A stretch of 64,000 bases of DNA from Iodobacter violaceini (GTDB taxonomy: Bacteria; Pseudomonadota; Gammaproteobacteria; Burkholderiales; Chitinibacteraceae), in the NCBI RefSeq assembly GCF_011601265.1, contig NZ_JAAOLX010000003.1, forward strand, positions 62,001 through 126,000. Reading direction: 5' to 3'. The notes beneath the pieces were generated by a model that searched no databases, had not been told where the DNA came from, and was given only the letters and a program-made list of their open reading frames with translations. This document shows positions 1 to 9,581 of the stretch, piece by piece. The translations under genes were made by a program, and so were the position numbers. The stretch's first letter is position 1. The number at the start of each line of letters is the position of its first letter.

Positions 1-806
1 AATTCGCCCTCAGGTACGGGCAAACATTGCACTTCGCCCGTTTTAATTCCACCTTGCAGCAGGCAAAGCGGTGTGGTTAACGCCCAGCCCAAGCCCGCTT
101 TTACCATCTGTAAAATAGCGTAGGAATTATCCAGCTCCATCCGTAATGGCGGATGAATGCTCCACTCCTGCAGCTTGTTTTCTATGGTGCGGCCAATCAC
201 GGTGGAGGGGTTGTAGCGGATAAAATCCAGTGCTGCGGCAAGAGTTCGCAGGCTGCTGACCGGCCCTTTGAAATCCAGCGGCAGCACTAAAATAAAGGGC
301 TCTCGCAGCAGGCGGCGGCGGAAAAGCTCGGGGTGATTGGGTACGGCATCATCAGACAAAATAATATCCACCCGGCGGTTAAGCAGGGCATCGGCATGCT
401 GATGAGACTGGCCGGTGACCATAGACCAGTGTGCGGTTCGGCGCTTAATCGCAGCCACCAATTCTTTACCCACGCTGATGGCCAGAGAATCGACCAAGGC
501 AATTCGTACATGTTTCAGCGGCGTGGCTTCCTGGCGGCGGAACTCCAGGCTGACACGGCGGGCATCGCCCAATAAACGATCGGCCTGCTCGTAAAACTTA
601 CGCCCCAAAGGGGTGAGCATGGGCGGGCGTTGCGAGCGATCCAGCAGCTGCACATGCAATTGCGCTTCTAAATTGGCGATGCTTTGCGAAACCGACGATT
701 GCGTCATGCCCAGGCGCTGCCCGGCAGCCGTCATCCCGCCAGCCTCAACAATGGCGGCAAATACTTCCAGGCTTTTCAGATCAAAACCAATCGGGCTAGC
801 GGCCAT
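1..806 (-). CDS. LysR-family transcriptional regulator, C-terminus cut by window edge
   Basis: About 268 residues are visible, read from an ATG at 806 down to the window edge with no stop. The N-terminus is a LysR winged helix-turn-helix: DLKSLEVFAAIVEAGGMTAA, then GQRLGMTQSSVSQSIANLE as recognition helix, near residues 8-60. The rest fits the LysR effector-binding domain (for example VRIALVDSLAISVGKELVAA). Family knowledge: such proteins bind DNA as tetramers and often control a neighbouring divergent gene; what lies beyond the edge is not visible, and the regulated gene is unknown. The final residues are missing only because the window ends, so this is not a broken gene. Confidence 0.9.
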   Translation of the reverse strand, partial: MAASPIGFDLKSLEVFAAIVEAGGMTAAGQRLGMTQSSVSQSIANLEAQLHVQLLDRSQRPPMLTPLGRKFYEQADRLLGDARRVSLEFRRQEATPLKHVRIALVDSLAISVGKELVAAIKRRTAHWSMVTGQSHQHADALLNRRVDIILSDDAVPNHPELFRRRLLREPFILVLPLDFKGPVSSLRTLAAALDFIRYNPSTVIGRTIENKLQEWSIHPPLRMELDNSYAILQMVKAGLGWALTTPLCLLQGGIKTGEVQCLPVPEGE

Positions 807-848
807 GGGATTCCTCTTGATGGATCAAAGCAGTACTTAAAATCCGTA

Positions 849-917
849 ACGCAGGCGCGTTTAGCCGCGAATGTTTTTACAAACAGAGCTCTCGCGGCTA
901 AAGCCGCTCCTGCGAAA
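849..917. repeat. REP-like palindromic pair (BIME-like)
   Basis: Two inverted copies of a short extragenic palindromic unit face each other. TTAGCCGCGA at 861-870 is the exact reverse complement of TCGCGGCTAA at 892-901, and each copy continues outward into a GCAGG-type end (GCAGGCGCG at 851-859; CCGCTCCTGC at 904-913). Read on the minus strand the right copy is GCAGGAGCGGCTTTAGCCGCGA with one break, the form of REP sequences seen in many proteobacteria. It lies between the LysR gene and hemF. No coding potential. Confidence 0.7.
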
Positions 918-972
918 AACATCATGCCCTTTGCTTAAATTGATCAGGTTTGGATGCTTACCCCCGCCAGCA

Positions 973-1887
973 TCAATCAGCAACCATTACACCCAGCCAA
1001 TCCCTGTCGCACAAGAAATCACTATATAAGCGCGCCTCTGGCGTACCAGCTTCGGGGTGGTAATCGTAGCGCCAGTTCACCACGGGTGGCATGGACATCA
1101 GGATGGATTCTGTACGGCCACCTGATTGCAGGCCAAACAGCGTGCCACGGTCAAATACCAGATTAAATTCTACATAACGCCCACGGCGGAAAGCTTGCCA
1201 GTCGCGCTCGCGTGCGCCGTATTCGGCGTCTTCGTGGCGTTCCACAATCGGCACATAGGCGGGTAAAAAGGCATTACCCACGCTCTGCATCAAGGCAAAG
1301 CTGGCTTCAAAACCGGCGGCGTTATAATCATCAAAGAAAATACCGCCGATACCCCGCGGCTCGTTGCGGTGCTTCAGGTGGAAATAGCGATCGCACCAGG
1401 CTTTGAATTCCGGATAAAGTGCCGCACCAAAGGGATCGAGCGCATCTTTACAGGTTTGATGGAAATGCACCGCATCTGCTTCCATGCCGTAATAGGGTGT
1501 GAGATCCATGCCGCCGCCAAACCACCAGACATCCTGCTCGCCTTCTTTATAGGCACGGAACAAGCGCACATTCATATGCACAGTAGGGATATAAGGATTA
1601 CGTGGATGCAGTACCAGCGATACGCCCATTGCTTCAAAGGCGCGACCGGCTAACTCCGGGCGACCGGCGCTTGCTGACGGCGGCAGGGCATCGCCCATCA
1701 CATGGGAGAAATTCACGCCGCCGCGCTCAAATAAATTACCGCCTTCAATCACCCGCGTCATGCCACCGCCACCGCCCTCTCTTTCCCACTGATCGGTATG
1801 AAAAGTAGATCCATCAAGCTGCTCTAAGGTAGCGACAATATTTTGTTGCAGGCTCAGAAGGTAATCTTTAACGGCTGTTGAATTCAT
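973..1887 (-). CDS. hemF: Aerobic coproporphyrinogen III oxidase HemF
   Basis: Oxygen-dependent oxidative decarboxylation of coproporphyrinogen III to protoporphyrinogen IX in haem synthesis; a soluble homodimer in this family. The 304-residue product is of usual length and shows family blocks: [20 protein letters not shown] near residues 38-57, HMNVRLF near 104, [13 protein letters not shown] near 121-133 and [19 protein letters not shown] near 235-253. The ATG at 1887 has AGGA seven bases upstream. It follows panD on the same strand but is separated from it by a terminator hairpin, so it probably has its own promoter. hemA lies about 5 kb away in the same orientation but not in the same operon. 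Confidence 0.97.
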   Translation of the reverse strand: MNSTAVKDYLLSLQQNIVATLEQLDGSTFHTDQWEREGGGGGMTRVIEGGNLFERGGVNFSHVMGDALPPSASAGRPELAGRAFEAMGVSLVLHPRNPYIPTVHMNVRLFRAYKEGEQDVWWFGGGMDLTPYYGMEADAVHFHQTCKDALDPFGAALYPEFKAWCDRYFHLKHRNEPRGIGGIFFDDYNAAGFEASFALMQSVGNAFLPAYVPIVERHEDAEYGARERDWQAFRRGRYVEFNLVFDRGTLFGLQSGGRTESILMSMPPVVNWRYDYHPEAGTPEARLYSDFLCDRDWLGVMVAD

Positions 1888-1900
1888 TAAAAATCCTAGT

Positions 1901-1930
1901 CAAGAAAAAGGCTGCCGAAAAAGGCAGCCT
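1901..1930 (-). terminator. Rho-independent terminator after panD
   Basis: AGGCTGCC (1909-1916) and GGCAGCCT (1923-1930) form a perfect 8-bp stem with a 6-base loop. On the minus strand it is followed by TTTTTCTTG. It sits 30 bases past the panD stop and just before hemF. Confidence 0.88.
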
Positions 1931-1959
1931 GTATAGAGTGATTTACAGCAGGGTGTTCA

Positions 1960-2340
1960 TTAAGCAGCTTGCACAGGGGCGTGGTGCTTAATTTCTTTGA
2001 TTCGGTTATCGCCATCCACAAACACCAAAGCGGGGTGGAAAGCAGCGATTTCTGCTTCTTCAAAATTAGCGAAAGTGGCAATAATCAGCAGATCACCCAC
2101 CGCAGCACGACGTGCTGCAGAGCCATTCACCGAAATAATTCCCGAACCACGCTCGGCCTTAATGGCGTAGGTAGAGAAACGCTCGCCGTTATCCACATTC
2201 CAGATATGAATCTGTTCGTGTTCAAGGATATTAGCGGCTTCAAGCAGATTTTCATCAATGGCACACGAGCCTTCGTAATGCAGCTCAGAATGTGTGGTAG
2301 TACAGCGATGAATTTTCGATTTAAGCAGAGAACGTTGCAT
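1960..2340 (-). CDS. panD: Aspartate 1-decarboxylase PanD (pyruvoyl proenzyme)
   Basis: Converts L-aspartate to beta-alanine for pantothenate synthesis. The 126-residue proenzyme carries the self-cleavage site as Gly24-Ser25 in HYEGSCAID, where Ser25 becomes the pyruvoyl group; Lys9, His11 and Tyr58 are at their family positions. The ATG at 2340 has GGAG 7-10 bases upstream. It is a separate unit from panB-panC, which lie near 28 kb on the other strand, so the branches of the pathway are split on this chromosome. A terminator follows. Confidence 0.97.
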   Translation of the reverse strand: MQRSLLKSKIHRCTTTHSELHYEGSCAIDENLLEAANILEHEQIHIWNVDNGERFSTYAIKAERGSGIISVNGSAARRAAVGDLLIIATFANFEEAEIAAFHPALVFVDGDNRIKEIKHHAPVQAA

Positions 2341-2452
2341 GGTGTTTCTCCAGCCCGTTTCTGGGCAGGGCTATTTCAGAAGGGATCAGATTATAATCCC
2401 AGAAACGATGCTTGGACAGGATAAATAAGCCAAAGAGCCCCTCATTTGACGC

Positions 2453-2484
2453 AGCGCAGCAAATAAAAATCTGCCTGCTGCGCT
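2453..2484. terminator. Possible terminator hairpin after the 2502-3053 gene
   Basis: AGCGCAGCA (2453-2461) and TGCTGCGCT (2476-2484) form a perfect 9-bp stem around a 14-base AT-rich loop, 18 bases past the stop of the minus-strand gene at 2502. There is no strong T tract, so termination is tentative. Confidence 0.4.
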
Positions 2485-2501
2485 ATCAAAATCAAGCTTT
2501 A

Positions 2502-3053
2502 TCAGCCCCGGTAAATAAAGCAGCCATCCAGCAAAAACTCACCCGCAGCCACCCTGGCATCAGGCGATACACGGTCAAAATTAAGCTGCTGACCATCCAC
2601 CACGACCCATGCAGGGATCGGTTTTTGCTGATAGCTGCCAATAACTTCATCAGCACGCTGAATATTTGCAGGGGTTTTAACGGCCAGCGGCGGCGGGCTG
2701 GGCTGCACAGGAGCAATATCAGCCTCCTTAGGTGCGGCGGCGGCTTCAATTTCAGCGGCTTGCAGCGGCAAATTACGTAAATACAGATTAAATGCAAACT
2801 GCGGCAGGATCAGGCGGCGAACTTTTTTCTCGTCATCAATAATGCAGCAGACACCAAATTCTGCATCGCACTTAGGGCACCGGGCCTTTGCAGCAATCGC
2901 AATATGATTTTCTACCAAACGCGCAATGCCATACATATCATTGGCTTGCAGCATTTCCCCGCAGCTCACACAAGGCTTGGAGAACTGGCGCACCTGCGAG
3001 CCATTTTTAAACTTCAAAGGCAGACATTGCTTAAGGCGTTGATTAGGCAGCAT
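2502..3053 (-). CDS. Unknown protein with two CxxC pairs (zinc-ribbon-like)
   Basis: I do not recognise a characterised family for this 183-residue protein. The N-terminal half holds CVSCGEM (residues 28-34) and CPKCDAEFGVCC (59-70), a spacing that suggests a zinc ribbon; the middle (about 100-130) is Ala/Pro-rich and probably disordered; the C-terminal 50 residues form a small hydrophobic domain (IPAWVVVDGQQLNFD). No signal peptide or membrane segment. The ATG at 3053 has GGA seven bases upstream. It is 90 bases from the RNase II-family gene on the same strand and may be co-transcribed with it. Function unknown. Confidence 0.75.
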   Translation of the reverse strand: MLPNQRLKQCLPLKFKNGSQVRQFSKPCVSCGEMLQANDMYGIARLVENHIAIAAKARCPKCDAEFGVCCIIDDEKKVRRLILPQFAFNLYLRNLPLQAAEIEAAAAPKEADIAPVQPSPPPLAVKTPANIQRADEVIGSYQQKPIPAWVVVDGQQLNFDRVSPDARVAAGEFLLDGCFIYRG

Positions 3054-3143
3054 TTATATCCATCATTGTTTGTTAAATAATTGAGGGATTGGGAGTCGCA
3101 CAAAGGTGCAAACCCCTGTCTCCCATTCCCTGCTCCCGGCCTT

Positions 3144-5012
3144 TTAAATTGTCGCCATCCGTGTTTCAAGCACAAGCTCAAGCAAATCAATTTTCATCAC
3201 TTGCAGACTGACCGTTGTACCGGCTGGTAGTTCCGGAATACCTGCACGCATCACCAAGGGCATGCCATCCACACGAACCAGATTTTCTTTGATCACCACC
3301 GCAGTAATTTCGCGTTTGTTTTCCTGCAGCAACCAGCGCAAGCACCAGTACCTTTCCATCTTATCTTGTAATTCAGCGTAGGCTGCGTAGGCAGTGTCGA
3401 AACTTCCGATAATCGAATACAGCTCAGCGTCATTTTTTTGAAAGCGTGGTTTGGTATTGCCAATCAGCGCCAGTAACTGCAGCTGGTTCACATAATCCAC
3501 CGCACGGCGCAGTGGCGAAGAAGCCCATGAATAGCATTCCACACCCAGACCAATATGCGGGCCTGCCTGCGTGGTTAAACGCACACGGCCGCCATTCTGG
3601 CCGCGATAAATACCCGCCACCTGGCCCTGCATCAAATCCTTGCCCCATGTGCTGTTAGCCAGAATCATCAGCTCGGCCACCAGCTTATCCATCGGTGCGC
3701 CACGTTTACGCGGCACAATACGCACACGTTTTTCACCATCAACCTGATCAATATAGAAGCTGTAATCAATCTTCAGCGGTGCAGTCGGGTCAGCCTTGCC
3801 ACGGCGGCCTTCTAATGCACCTGCAAAGTGCCATAAGAAAGTGATTTCTTCTTTCCATGGGAAATCAGGGGCGTCGTCCTTACCTGCCGTGTTTTCATTA
3901 AACACCGGCTCCAGCTGCTCATGACGCAAGTTGGCAGCAATCGGCACCATTTCTACGATACTGCGATGCGAAAGCACATCAAAGCCCTGCGACAGCTCTA
4001 AATACATACTTAGTGCCGGGCAGGTTTTGCCTTCTTGCAGGGTAAATACTTCAACCACATCGTTGGGCAACATGGTGATCTTGTCGCCGGGCATATACAC
4101 GGTAGACAAGCGGTCCAGAATAATTTTATCGACATCAGACCCTGCCGCAATGCCCAGAGCAGGCGCGGCAATATGGATACCTACCTGCCAGTTGCCATTG
4201 GGCAGACGCTTCAGGCTGAAGGCATCGTCAATTTCTGTGGTGGTGGAATCATCAATACTAAAAGCTTGTACATCGGCCAGCGGTAAATCGCCAGGGCATG
4301 TAACAGGCTCGGTTGGCGCAAAACCACGCCCCTTAGGAAAGGATTCAGCCAGGAAACCATCGAGCAGATAATCGCCCACATCGGGAATCGCGCCGATTTT
4401 TTCCATTAAACGCAGGACAGACATCTGCATGGCGTCTGCAGCGGCAGCCAGTGTTTTCCACTCAAGGGTGTTTTTATCCGGGCGGTGCAGCAATTTACTG
4501 GCCAAGGGGATAAATGACTCGGGCAACACGCCAGCCTGCAGCTCGGCTTGCCAGATCGCCATTTGTTCGGCTTCTTTTTTCTTTTTCTCAAGCCCGGCTA
4601 AAGCGGCTTTCAGATTTTCTTCAGGCGCAGCTTTGTAATGACCGCGGCCTTTACGGTAGAAATACATCGGTGCGCCGTGCAAACGAATCAGCGCGGCAGC
4701 CTGTTGCTGTACCGAAGGATTAGCTCCGAAGTATTCGGCGGCAATCGTATTAAATGCAAATTCCTCTGCGCCACAGCATTCCCAAAGGAAATCGATATCA
4801 ATTTCATCCGCCGCAGCCTGTGCCGCTTTCAGGAAATCATCCAAGCTAATCCGCTCAAAGCGCAGCAGCACATTGGCCGCTTTTACTTTAAAACGTTTAC
4901 CACGCGCATCTTCAAGCATCAGGCTTGCAGCCTGCTCTTCCTTGATCGTGGCTACCTTGAAATTACCATCTTCCTCAAAAAAAACATTCATTCTCAAGCC
5001 GCCAGCATTCAT
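3144..5012 (-). CDS. RNase II-family (RNB domain) exoribonuclease
   Basis: Predicted 3'-5' exoribonuclease of the RNB superfamily. The catalytic block is at residues about 255-290: DVQAFSIDDSTTTEIDDAFS, with the clustered Asp residues that bind magnesium in RNase II/R. The hydrolase core continues through GDKITMLPNDVVEVFTLQEG, and a conserved C-terminal block reads YSWASSPLRRAVDYVNQLQL near 505-525. At 622 residues it is close to RNase II in size and lacks the long basic tail of RNase R, so VacB/RNase R is less likely. An alternative ATG seven codons downstream (4991) is equally plausible; neither has a strong ribosome site. Confidence 0.9.
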   Translation of the reverse strand: MNAGGLRMNVFFEEDGNFKVATIKEEQAASLMLEDARGKRFKVKAANVLLRFERISLDDFLKAAQAAADEIDIDFLWECCGAEEFAFNTIAAEYFGANPSVQQQAAALIRLHGAPMYFYRKGRGHYKAAPEENLKAALAGLEKKKKEAEQMAIWQAELQAGVLPESFIPLASKLLHRPDKNTLEWKTLAAAADAMQMSVLRLMEKIGAIPDVGDYLLDGFLAESFPKGRGFAPTEPVTCPGDLPLADVQAFSIDDSTTTEIDDAFSLKRLPNGNWQVGIHIAAPALGIAAGSDVDKIILDRLSTVYMPGDKITMLPNDVVEVFTLQEGKTCPALSMYLELSQGFDVLSHRSIVEMVPIAANLRHEQLEPVFNENTAGKDDAPDFPWKEEITFLWHFAGALEGRRGKADPTAPLKIDYSFYIDQVDGEKRVRIVPRKRGAPMDKLVAELMILANSTWGKDLMQGQVAGIYRGQNGGRVRLTTQAGPHIGLGVECYSWASSPLRRAVDYVNQLQLLALIGNTKPRFQKNDAELYSIIGSFDTAYAAYAELQDKMERYWCLRWLLQENKREITAVVIKENLVRVDGMPLVMRAGIPELPAGTTVSLQVMKIDLLELVLETRMATI

Positions 5013-5303
5013 TTATTGATTTAGCCGGCCATTATAACAAGGTCCGCCCTGTGTCGCTTGCTGGTGATCAGATTTGTAGGGCGGGAGAAATCCACCCTGC
5101 AGCATAAGTCTCTGTATAAGTTTGATGCACTTGCTCCCCCCTTTAAAAAAGGGGGCCAGGGGGGATTTAATATAAAATATCTTTTAAAAATGGCACAAAG
5201 CAAAGCCACTCAAAAGCCCACCTTCTGCCCCCTATTACAAAGAGTGAAGCTGCAGCACTGAAGTGCCTCCTCAAACTGAGCAGATACTTATGGCCTTACC
5301 TCA
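5013..5303. repeat. Gene-free gap with interspersed repeat units
   Basis: Two repeat-like units lie here. TGTAGGGCGGGAGAAATCC with CACCCTGCAGC (about 5076-5104) resembles a unit near 18353. CCCCCCTTTAAAAAAGGGGG (5135-5154) is a palindrome followed by a GGCCAGGGGGGATTTAAT tail, of a kind scattered through intergenic regions of many bacteria. Open reading frames here are by-products of the repeat. No promoter or RNA gene is evident. Confidence 0.6.
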
Positions 5304-6386
5304 TTACTCCGCACCGCCCAATTGTGCCAGCAGCTCGGTCTGATGCTCGTTGACCAGAGCTTGCGTCAGGTCGTTCATATCGCCATCCATGATGTAATCA
5401 AGCTTATAAAGCGTCAGATTAATGCGGTGATCGGTCATGCGGCCCTGCGGGAAATTGTAGGTGCGGATCCGCTCTGAACGATCGCCCGAGCCCACCAGCG
5501 ATTTGCGCTGTGCTGCCTCTACAGCGTGGCGTTCGCGGTCTTGTACGTCTTTAATACGGGCGGCCAGCACTGATAAGGCGCGGGCTTTGTTTTTGTGCTG
5601 GCTGCGATCGTCCTGGCATTCCACCACAATGCCGCTTGGGATATGCGTGACCCGCACAGCCGAATCGGTTTTGTTAATGTGCTGACCACCGGCACCGCTC
5701 GCGCGGAAAGTGTCGATACGTAAGTCGGCAGGGTTGATGGTGATTTCTTCTGCCTCATCCGCTTCGGCCATTACGGCCACCGTACACGCCGAGGTGTGAA
5801 TCCGGCCCTGTGTTTCGGTAGCTGGCACGCGCTGCACCCGGTGTGCGCCGGATTCAAATTTCAGCCAGGAATAAGCACCAAAGCCCACGATGCGGGCAAT
5901 AATTTCCCGGTAGCCGCCCAAATCAGATTCACTGGCCGATACCACCTCTACCTGCCAGCGATTACGCTCGGCAAAGCGGCTGTACATGCGGAATAAATCC
6001 CCTGCAAACAGCGCGGCTTCATCGCCCCCCGTACCGGCACGGATTTCCAAAAAGATATTACGCTCGTCATTAGGGTCTTTTGGCAGCAGTGCTTTTTGCA
6101 GCTCGATTTCCAAAGCCTCGATGCGCACTTTGCCTTCTTTGATTTCCTCTTCAGCCATATCCTTCATATCAGGATCGCTGAGCATTTCTGCGGCGTCGCT
6201 CATATCGGCTTCAATCTGGATAAAGCGATGATAAAGAGCCACTACAGGCTCCAGCTCGGCGCGCTCTTTTGTCAGCTTGCGATAGGTGCCCATATCCCGG
6301 GTAGCTTCTTCGGTCGCCAGTAAAGCGTCGACTTCTTCAAGGCGATCAGCAAGTTGCGCCAGTTTGGCAGCAATAGAAGGTTTCAT
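5304..6386 (-). CDS. prfA: Peptide chain release factor 1 (RF1)
   Basis: Recognises UAA and UAG in the ribosomal A site and triggers release of the finished peptide. At 360 residues it has the normal RF1 length. The GGQ catalytic loop is in [18 protein letters not shown] (around residues 225-242) and the codon-reading domain precedes it. The ATG at 6386 has GGAA eight bases upstream. It follows hemA on the same strand, the classic hemA-prfA order, but an inverted-repeat element of about 158 bp separates the two. The methyltransferase gene prmC, often next, is not here; a repeat-filled gap and the RNB exonuclease follow instead. Confidence 0.98.
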   Translation of the reverse strand: MKPSIAAKLAQLADRLEEVDALLATEEATRDMGTYRKLTKERAELEPVVALYHRFIQIEADMSDAAEMLSDPDMKDMAEEEIKEGKVRIEALEIELQKALLPKDPNDERNIFLEIRAGTGGDEAALFAGDLFRMYSRFAERNRWQVEVVSASESDLGGYREIIARIVGFGAYSWLKFESGAHRVQRVPATETQGRIHTSACTVAVMAEADEAEEITINPADLRIDTFRASGAGGQHINKTDSAVRVTHIPSGIVVECQDDRSQHKNKARALSVLAARIKDVQDRERHAVEAAQRKSLVGSGDRSERIRTYNFPQGRMTDHRINLTLYKLDYIMDGDMNDLTQALVNEHQTELLAQLGGAE

Positions 6387-6418
6387 TTCAATTCCAAAGT
6401 ATTTGTATTTAGGGCTTT

Positions 6419-6576
6419 AAAACCCAAATCTTGGACCACGGAGTAAAAGGAGAACACGGAGTCTCACGGAGAAAAACAAAACCGGGAAAAATTAAGCTGC
6501 GGTAAAAAAGTGCTTAATTCACGTCAAGGTTTTCTCCGTGCTCTCTGCGTCCTCCGTGGTGCAAGATTTGGGTTTT
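6419..6576. repeat. MITE-like element with 25-bp terminal inverted repeats
   Basis: The ends 6419-6443 and 6552-6576 are inverted repeats matching at 24 of 25 positions, starting AAAACCCAAATCTTGG. Sub-terminal sequence is also roughly palindromic, with GAACACGGAG and CACGGAGAAAA facing CTCCGTG. The inside codes for nothing. It lies between hemA and prfA. The outer motif AAAACCCAAA-CTTG recurs at the ends of the element at 26766-26962, so the two seem to be one family. Confidence 0.75.
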
Positions 6577-6618
6577 AGGTACTGTTTTAATAATAATGAT
6601 GGCTAGCTGGCAAGGCAG

Positions 6619-7866
6619 CTACTCGTGCAGGCGGTAGAGGCGGCGCACGGTGGCGAGGGTGTTTTCCTGCTCTTCCGGCAATACATTATTCAGGGCGGCA
6701 AGCGGGGCGTGCATAAATTTATTGGCCATCTGACGTGAGAATTCTGCGAGTACAGCTTCTGCGTTTTCGCCTGCAGCCAGCTTTTTCCGGGCTTTTTCCA
6801 GCTCATTCCGGGCAATGCGGTCGGCATAATCTTTTAAATCGCGAATCGTAGGGACAAGTGCCCGGCTGGATACCCAGCGATGAAAATCCCCGACGCGCTC
6901 GGTAATAATCGCTTCAGCCGATTCCACCTCACCCGCTCTGGATTCCTGCCCCTGGCGCACCACTTCGGCCAGATCGTCTACGGTATACAGATAAACATCC
7001 GCAAGATCACCGACCTCTTCCTCTACATCTCGCGGCACAGCCAGATCCACCATAAAAATGGGGCGGTGTTTACGCTCTTTCAGCGCCCGCTCGGCCATGC
7101 CCTTACCCACAATCGGCAACGGGGCTGCGGTAGAGGTCACCACGATATCAAACTCGGCCAATCTGGATGGCAAATCAGACAGCAAAATCGCTTCACCACC
7201 AAATTTTTGCGCCAGAATCTCACCCCGCTCTATCGTGCGGTTGGCAACGGTAATTTGCTTAGGGCCACGGGCGTGAAAATGCGTGGCGCAGAGTTCGATC
7301 ATTTCTCCTGCGCCGATAAAGAGCACCTTACAGGATGATACCGATGGGAAAAGCCGCTCGGCTAAACGCACGGATGCAGCCGCCATTGAGACGGATGCTG
7401 CGCCAATCCGTGTTTGAGTTCTGACTTCTTTTGCCACCGAAAAAGCGCGCTGAAAAACGCCATTGAGCAGCACGCCCATGGTGCCGGCGTCCCTGGCAAA
7501 ACGCTCTGCGTCTTTAAGCTGGCCTAAAATCTGAGTTTCACCCAGCACCATTGAATCCAGACCACTCGCCACTCTGAAAGCATGGCTGGCCGCATCGCCA
7601 CCATTGAGCAAATACAGATGCGGCTCGATATCTTCTACGCTATGCCCGCGTGTATTCGCCAGCCACGCCAGTACCTGCTGCGGCTCTCTGGCATTGCAGT
7701 ACAGCTCGGTGCGGTTACAGGTAGAAACAATAGCGGCTTCTGACACACCATGCTCGGCGCTCAGCATCGCTAAAGCGGTTGGCACTTCTGCCGGAGTAAA
7801 CGCGAGCCTCTCCCTGACTGCAACGGGTGCAGTGTGGTAATTAACGCCGAGGACAAGCAGATTCAT
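6619..7866 (-). CDS. hemA: Glutamyl-tRNA reductase HemA
   Basis: NADPH-dependent reduction of glutamyl-tRNA to glutamate-1-semialdehyde, first committed step of C5-pathway tetrapyrrole synthesis. The 415-residue protein has the catalytic Cys in VSTCNRTELYC (about residues 47-57), the block GLDSMVLGETQILGQLKDA near 99-117, and the NADP-binding stretch VLFIGAGEMIELCA near 183-196. The ATG at 7866 gives MNLLVLGVNYHTAPV, the expected N-terminus. It starts the hemA-prfA unit. With hemF this window holds the first and a late enzyme of haem synthesis, in separate transcripts. Confidence 0.97.
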   Translation of the reverse strand: MNLLVLGVNYHTAPVAVRERLAFTPAEVPTALAMLSAEHGVSEAAIVSTCNRTELYCNAREPQQVLAWLANTRGHSVEDIEPHLYLLNGGDAASHAFRVASGLDSMVLGETQILGQLKDAERFARDAGTMGVLLNGVFQRAFSVAKEVRTQTRIGAASVSMAAASVRLAERLFPSVSSCKVLFIGAGEMIELCATHFHARGPKQITVANRTIERGEILAQKFGGEAILLSDLPSRLAEFDIVVTSTAAPLPIVGKGMAERALKERKHRPIFMVDLAVPRDVEEEVGDLADVYLYTVDDLAEVVRQGQESRAGEVESAEAIITERVGDFHRWVSSRALVPTIRDLKDYADRIARNELEKARKKLAAGENAEAVLAEFSRQMANKFMHAPLAALNNVLPEEQENTLATVRRLYRLHE

Positions 7867-8021
7867 AGGGATTCATCAAAGGCAGGCGGAAGAAAACCGC
7901 CCATTTTACCCTGAAACGGTAAGCGGCTCACAGAGTTGTCGCTAATACCACGTGGAATAACAGCTTAATGAAAGGATTTGAATGCAAAATCCACCAGTCA
8001 CAGAGGCTGCTGCAGCCCGCA

Positions 8022-9581
8022 CTACAACAGGGATTCCTCCGTTATCTGATACTCAAATAAGTCATAGCCCATTTGCTGCTCAACTAATTTTCCCGCCCGG
8101 ATTAGTACCTCGCCCTCAGTGGTAAGCAAGGATAATTCGCGCAGGCTAATGTATGTTCCCTTGGGCGCAGCCAGCATGGGAGCCTGTTTAAGCGCAGGAA
8201 TTTCGGGCATCAGTAATGCGGGCTGATACTGCTCACCTTTACGTCCTATCGTAGGCCTGAACATCACGGCAGAAGCGCGGACAGTCATAATTTGCAGACC
8301 TATTTCCAGGCATTGCTTGTCCATTTGCTGCAGCCAGCGCACAGAGGCCACCATCCAGTGATCATGCCCCTGCGCACGCAGAGCAACAATTTCCCCCGCC
8401 CTTACCCGCTCAGCCGGCATGTTTTCAGAAACCAGGGCATAGCCACCGGGGCTTTCATTAATGACTTTCCAATGTGTAACCGGTAAGGCTTCCTGGTTTT
8501 CTTCCAAATCTTCTTCAAAAATATTTTCTGGCTGTAATAAGCGATGGCCATCATTAACGCACAGCACTGCTGCCCTTAAGCCCAGGCACAAATCAACCGG
8601 CGTATTTGAGGCAATTCTTTGAAAAGTTCGCTTTGCTGCAATCGTCCACTGGCGGGATACCCGGCGCAAAATTTCTATCCACATCAGCACCTTGCTGCGG
8701 TCTTGCGCCAGCGGCGCTTTGGCTTCTAAAGCCGCTAAGGATTTGTGTAAATGCCGCACCAGCTCGGATGTATCAAGCAGCACAGCTCCGCCTGAATACC
8801 CCTCCAGCGTGCGGGTTCCAAGGTACTGGGGCGGTTTATCTTCTTCTAAATTGACCAAAAAGAAGCCTGCCGCATTGCCAAGCTGAGAAACGGGCTGAAA
8901 ATGTGCGTATCCCGCATAGTTTTCAACAATCTCCAGTACTTTATCCAGCTCAGCCCCTGCAAAACGTTGCGGCTCGGCCAATGACAGCAGCAAAATATAT
9001 TTGTAAGTGCGGGCCAGGCTGGGCGCTGTTTCAGTTGAACTCTGATCAATTAAATGCGCTTCAATCGCATATCTGAATAATTTATGCGCCTCCAGCCAGA
9101 TGCCTTCCGGCATTGCAGAATAAACACGGCAGCTCAGCTGAAAAAGGCTGTAGAACTGGGACAATATTTTTTGAATTAAAACCGGAACAACCTTGTTATT
9201 GCCAAAAGAAAGCCTTTTATCCAAACGGTCTGTCAGCGCAATTTTGTAGCCATCCGCCAGTTCCATGCACAGACGGCGGGCCAGGTGTGCCGCGGTCTGT
9301 GCCTGCTCTTTTAAGGGTAAACCGGGTACGCGGTAAAGCACCGACAGCTCAGAAGCCAGCATTCCCTGGATTGCGCTATATTCATCCAGCAGTTTAATGC
9401 GGTCATCTGCATTAATTTTAACGCGGTTACACGCAGCCAGTGCATCGCACAGCTGCCGGCCTGCCACAAGAGGATTGGCCATGGGCAAAGCAATCAGCCA
9501 TTCCCTTAAGCGCTTTGGGTTGGTTTCAACGCTTGCGGCAAGGTTAGGCTCAAAAGGCGGTAATTTAAGCGACAACGGCAT
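8022..9581 (-). CDS. Unknown protein, possible PilZ-like C-terminal domain; paralogue of the 53860-55434 gene
   Basis: A 519-residue cytoplasmic-looking protein without signal peptide. The N-terminal 350 residues are mainly helical; the C-terminal part has a beta-rich stretch with HWMVASVRWLQQ and CLEIGLQIM, a pattern like PilZ (c-di-GMP-binding) folds, though an N-terminal RxxxR motif is not evident. The product at 53860-55434 has the same length, the same order and matching C-terminal phrases (W-V-x-NE near the domain start, then VRWL and MPALK), so the two are paralogues. I chose ATG 9581 because GGAG lies seven bases upstream; an earlier in-frame ATG (9614) is less likely. It overlaps the 3' end of bioA by 17 bases, so it is probably translated from the same mRNA. 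Confidence 0.7.
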   Translation of the reverse strand: MPLSLKLPPFEPNLAASVETNPKRLREWLIALPMANPLVAGRQLCDALAACNRVKINADDRIKLLDEYSAIQGMLASELSVLYRVPGLPLKEQAQTAAHLARRLCMELADGYKIALTDRLDKRLSFGNNKVVPVLIQKILSQFYSLFQLSCRVYSAMPEGIWLEAHKLFRYAIEAHLIDQSSTETAPSLARTYKYILLLSLAEPQRFAGAELDKVLEIVENYAGYAHFQPVSQLGNAAGFFLVNLEEDKPPQYLGTRTLEGYSGGAVLLDTSELVRHLHKSLAALEAKAPLAQDRSKVLMWIEILRRVSRQWTIAAKRTFQRIASNTPVDLCLGLRAAVLCVNDGHRLLQPENIFEEDLEENQEALPVTHWKVINESPGGYALVSENMPAERVRAGEIVALRAQGHDHWMVASVRWLQQMDKQCLEIGLQIMTVRASAVMFRPTIGRKGEQYQPALLMPEIPALKQAPMLAAPKGTYISLRELSLLTTEGEVLIRAGKLVEQQMGYDLFEYQITEESLL

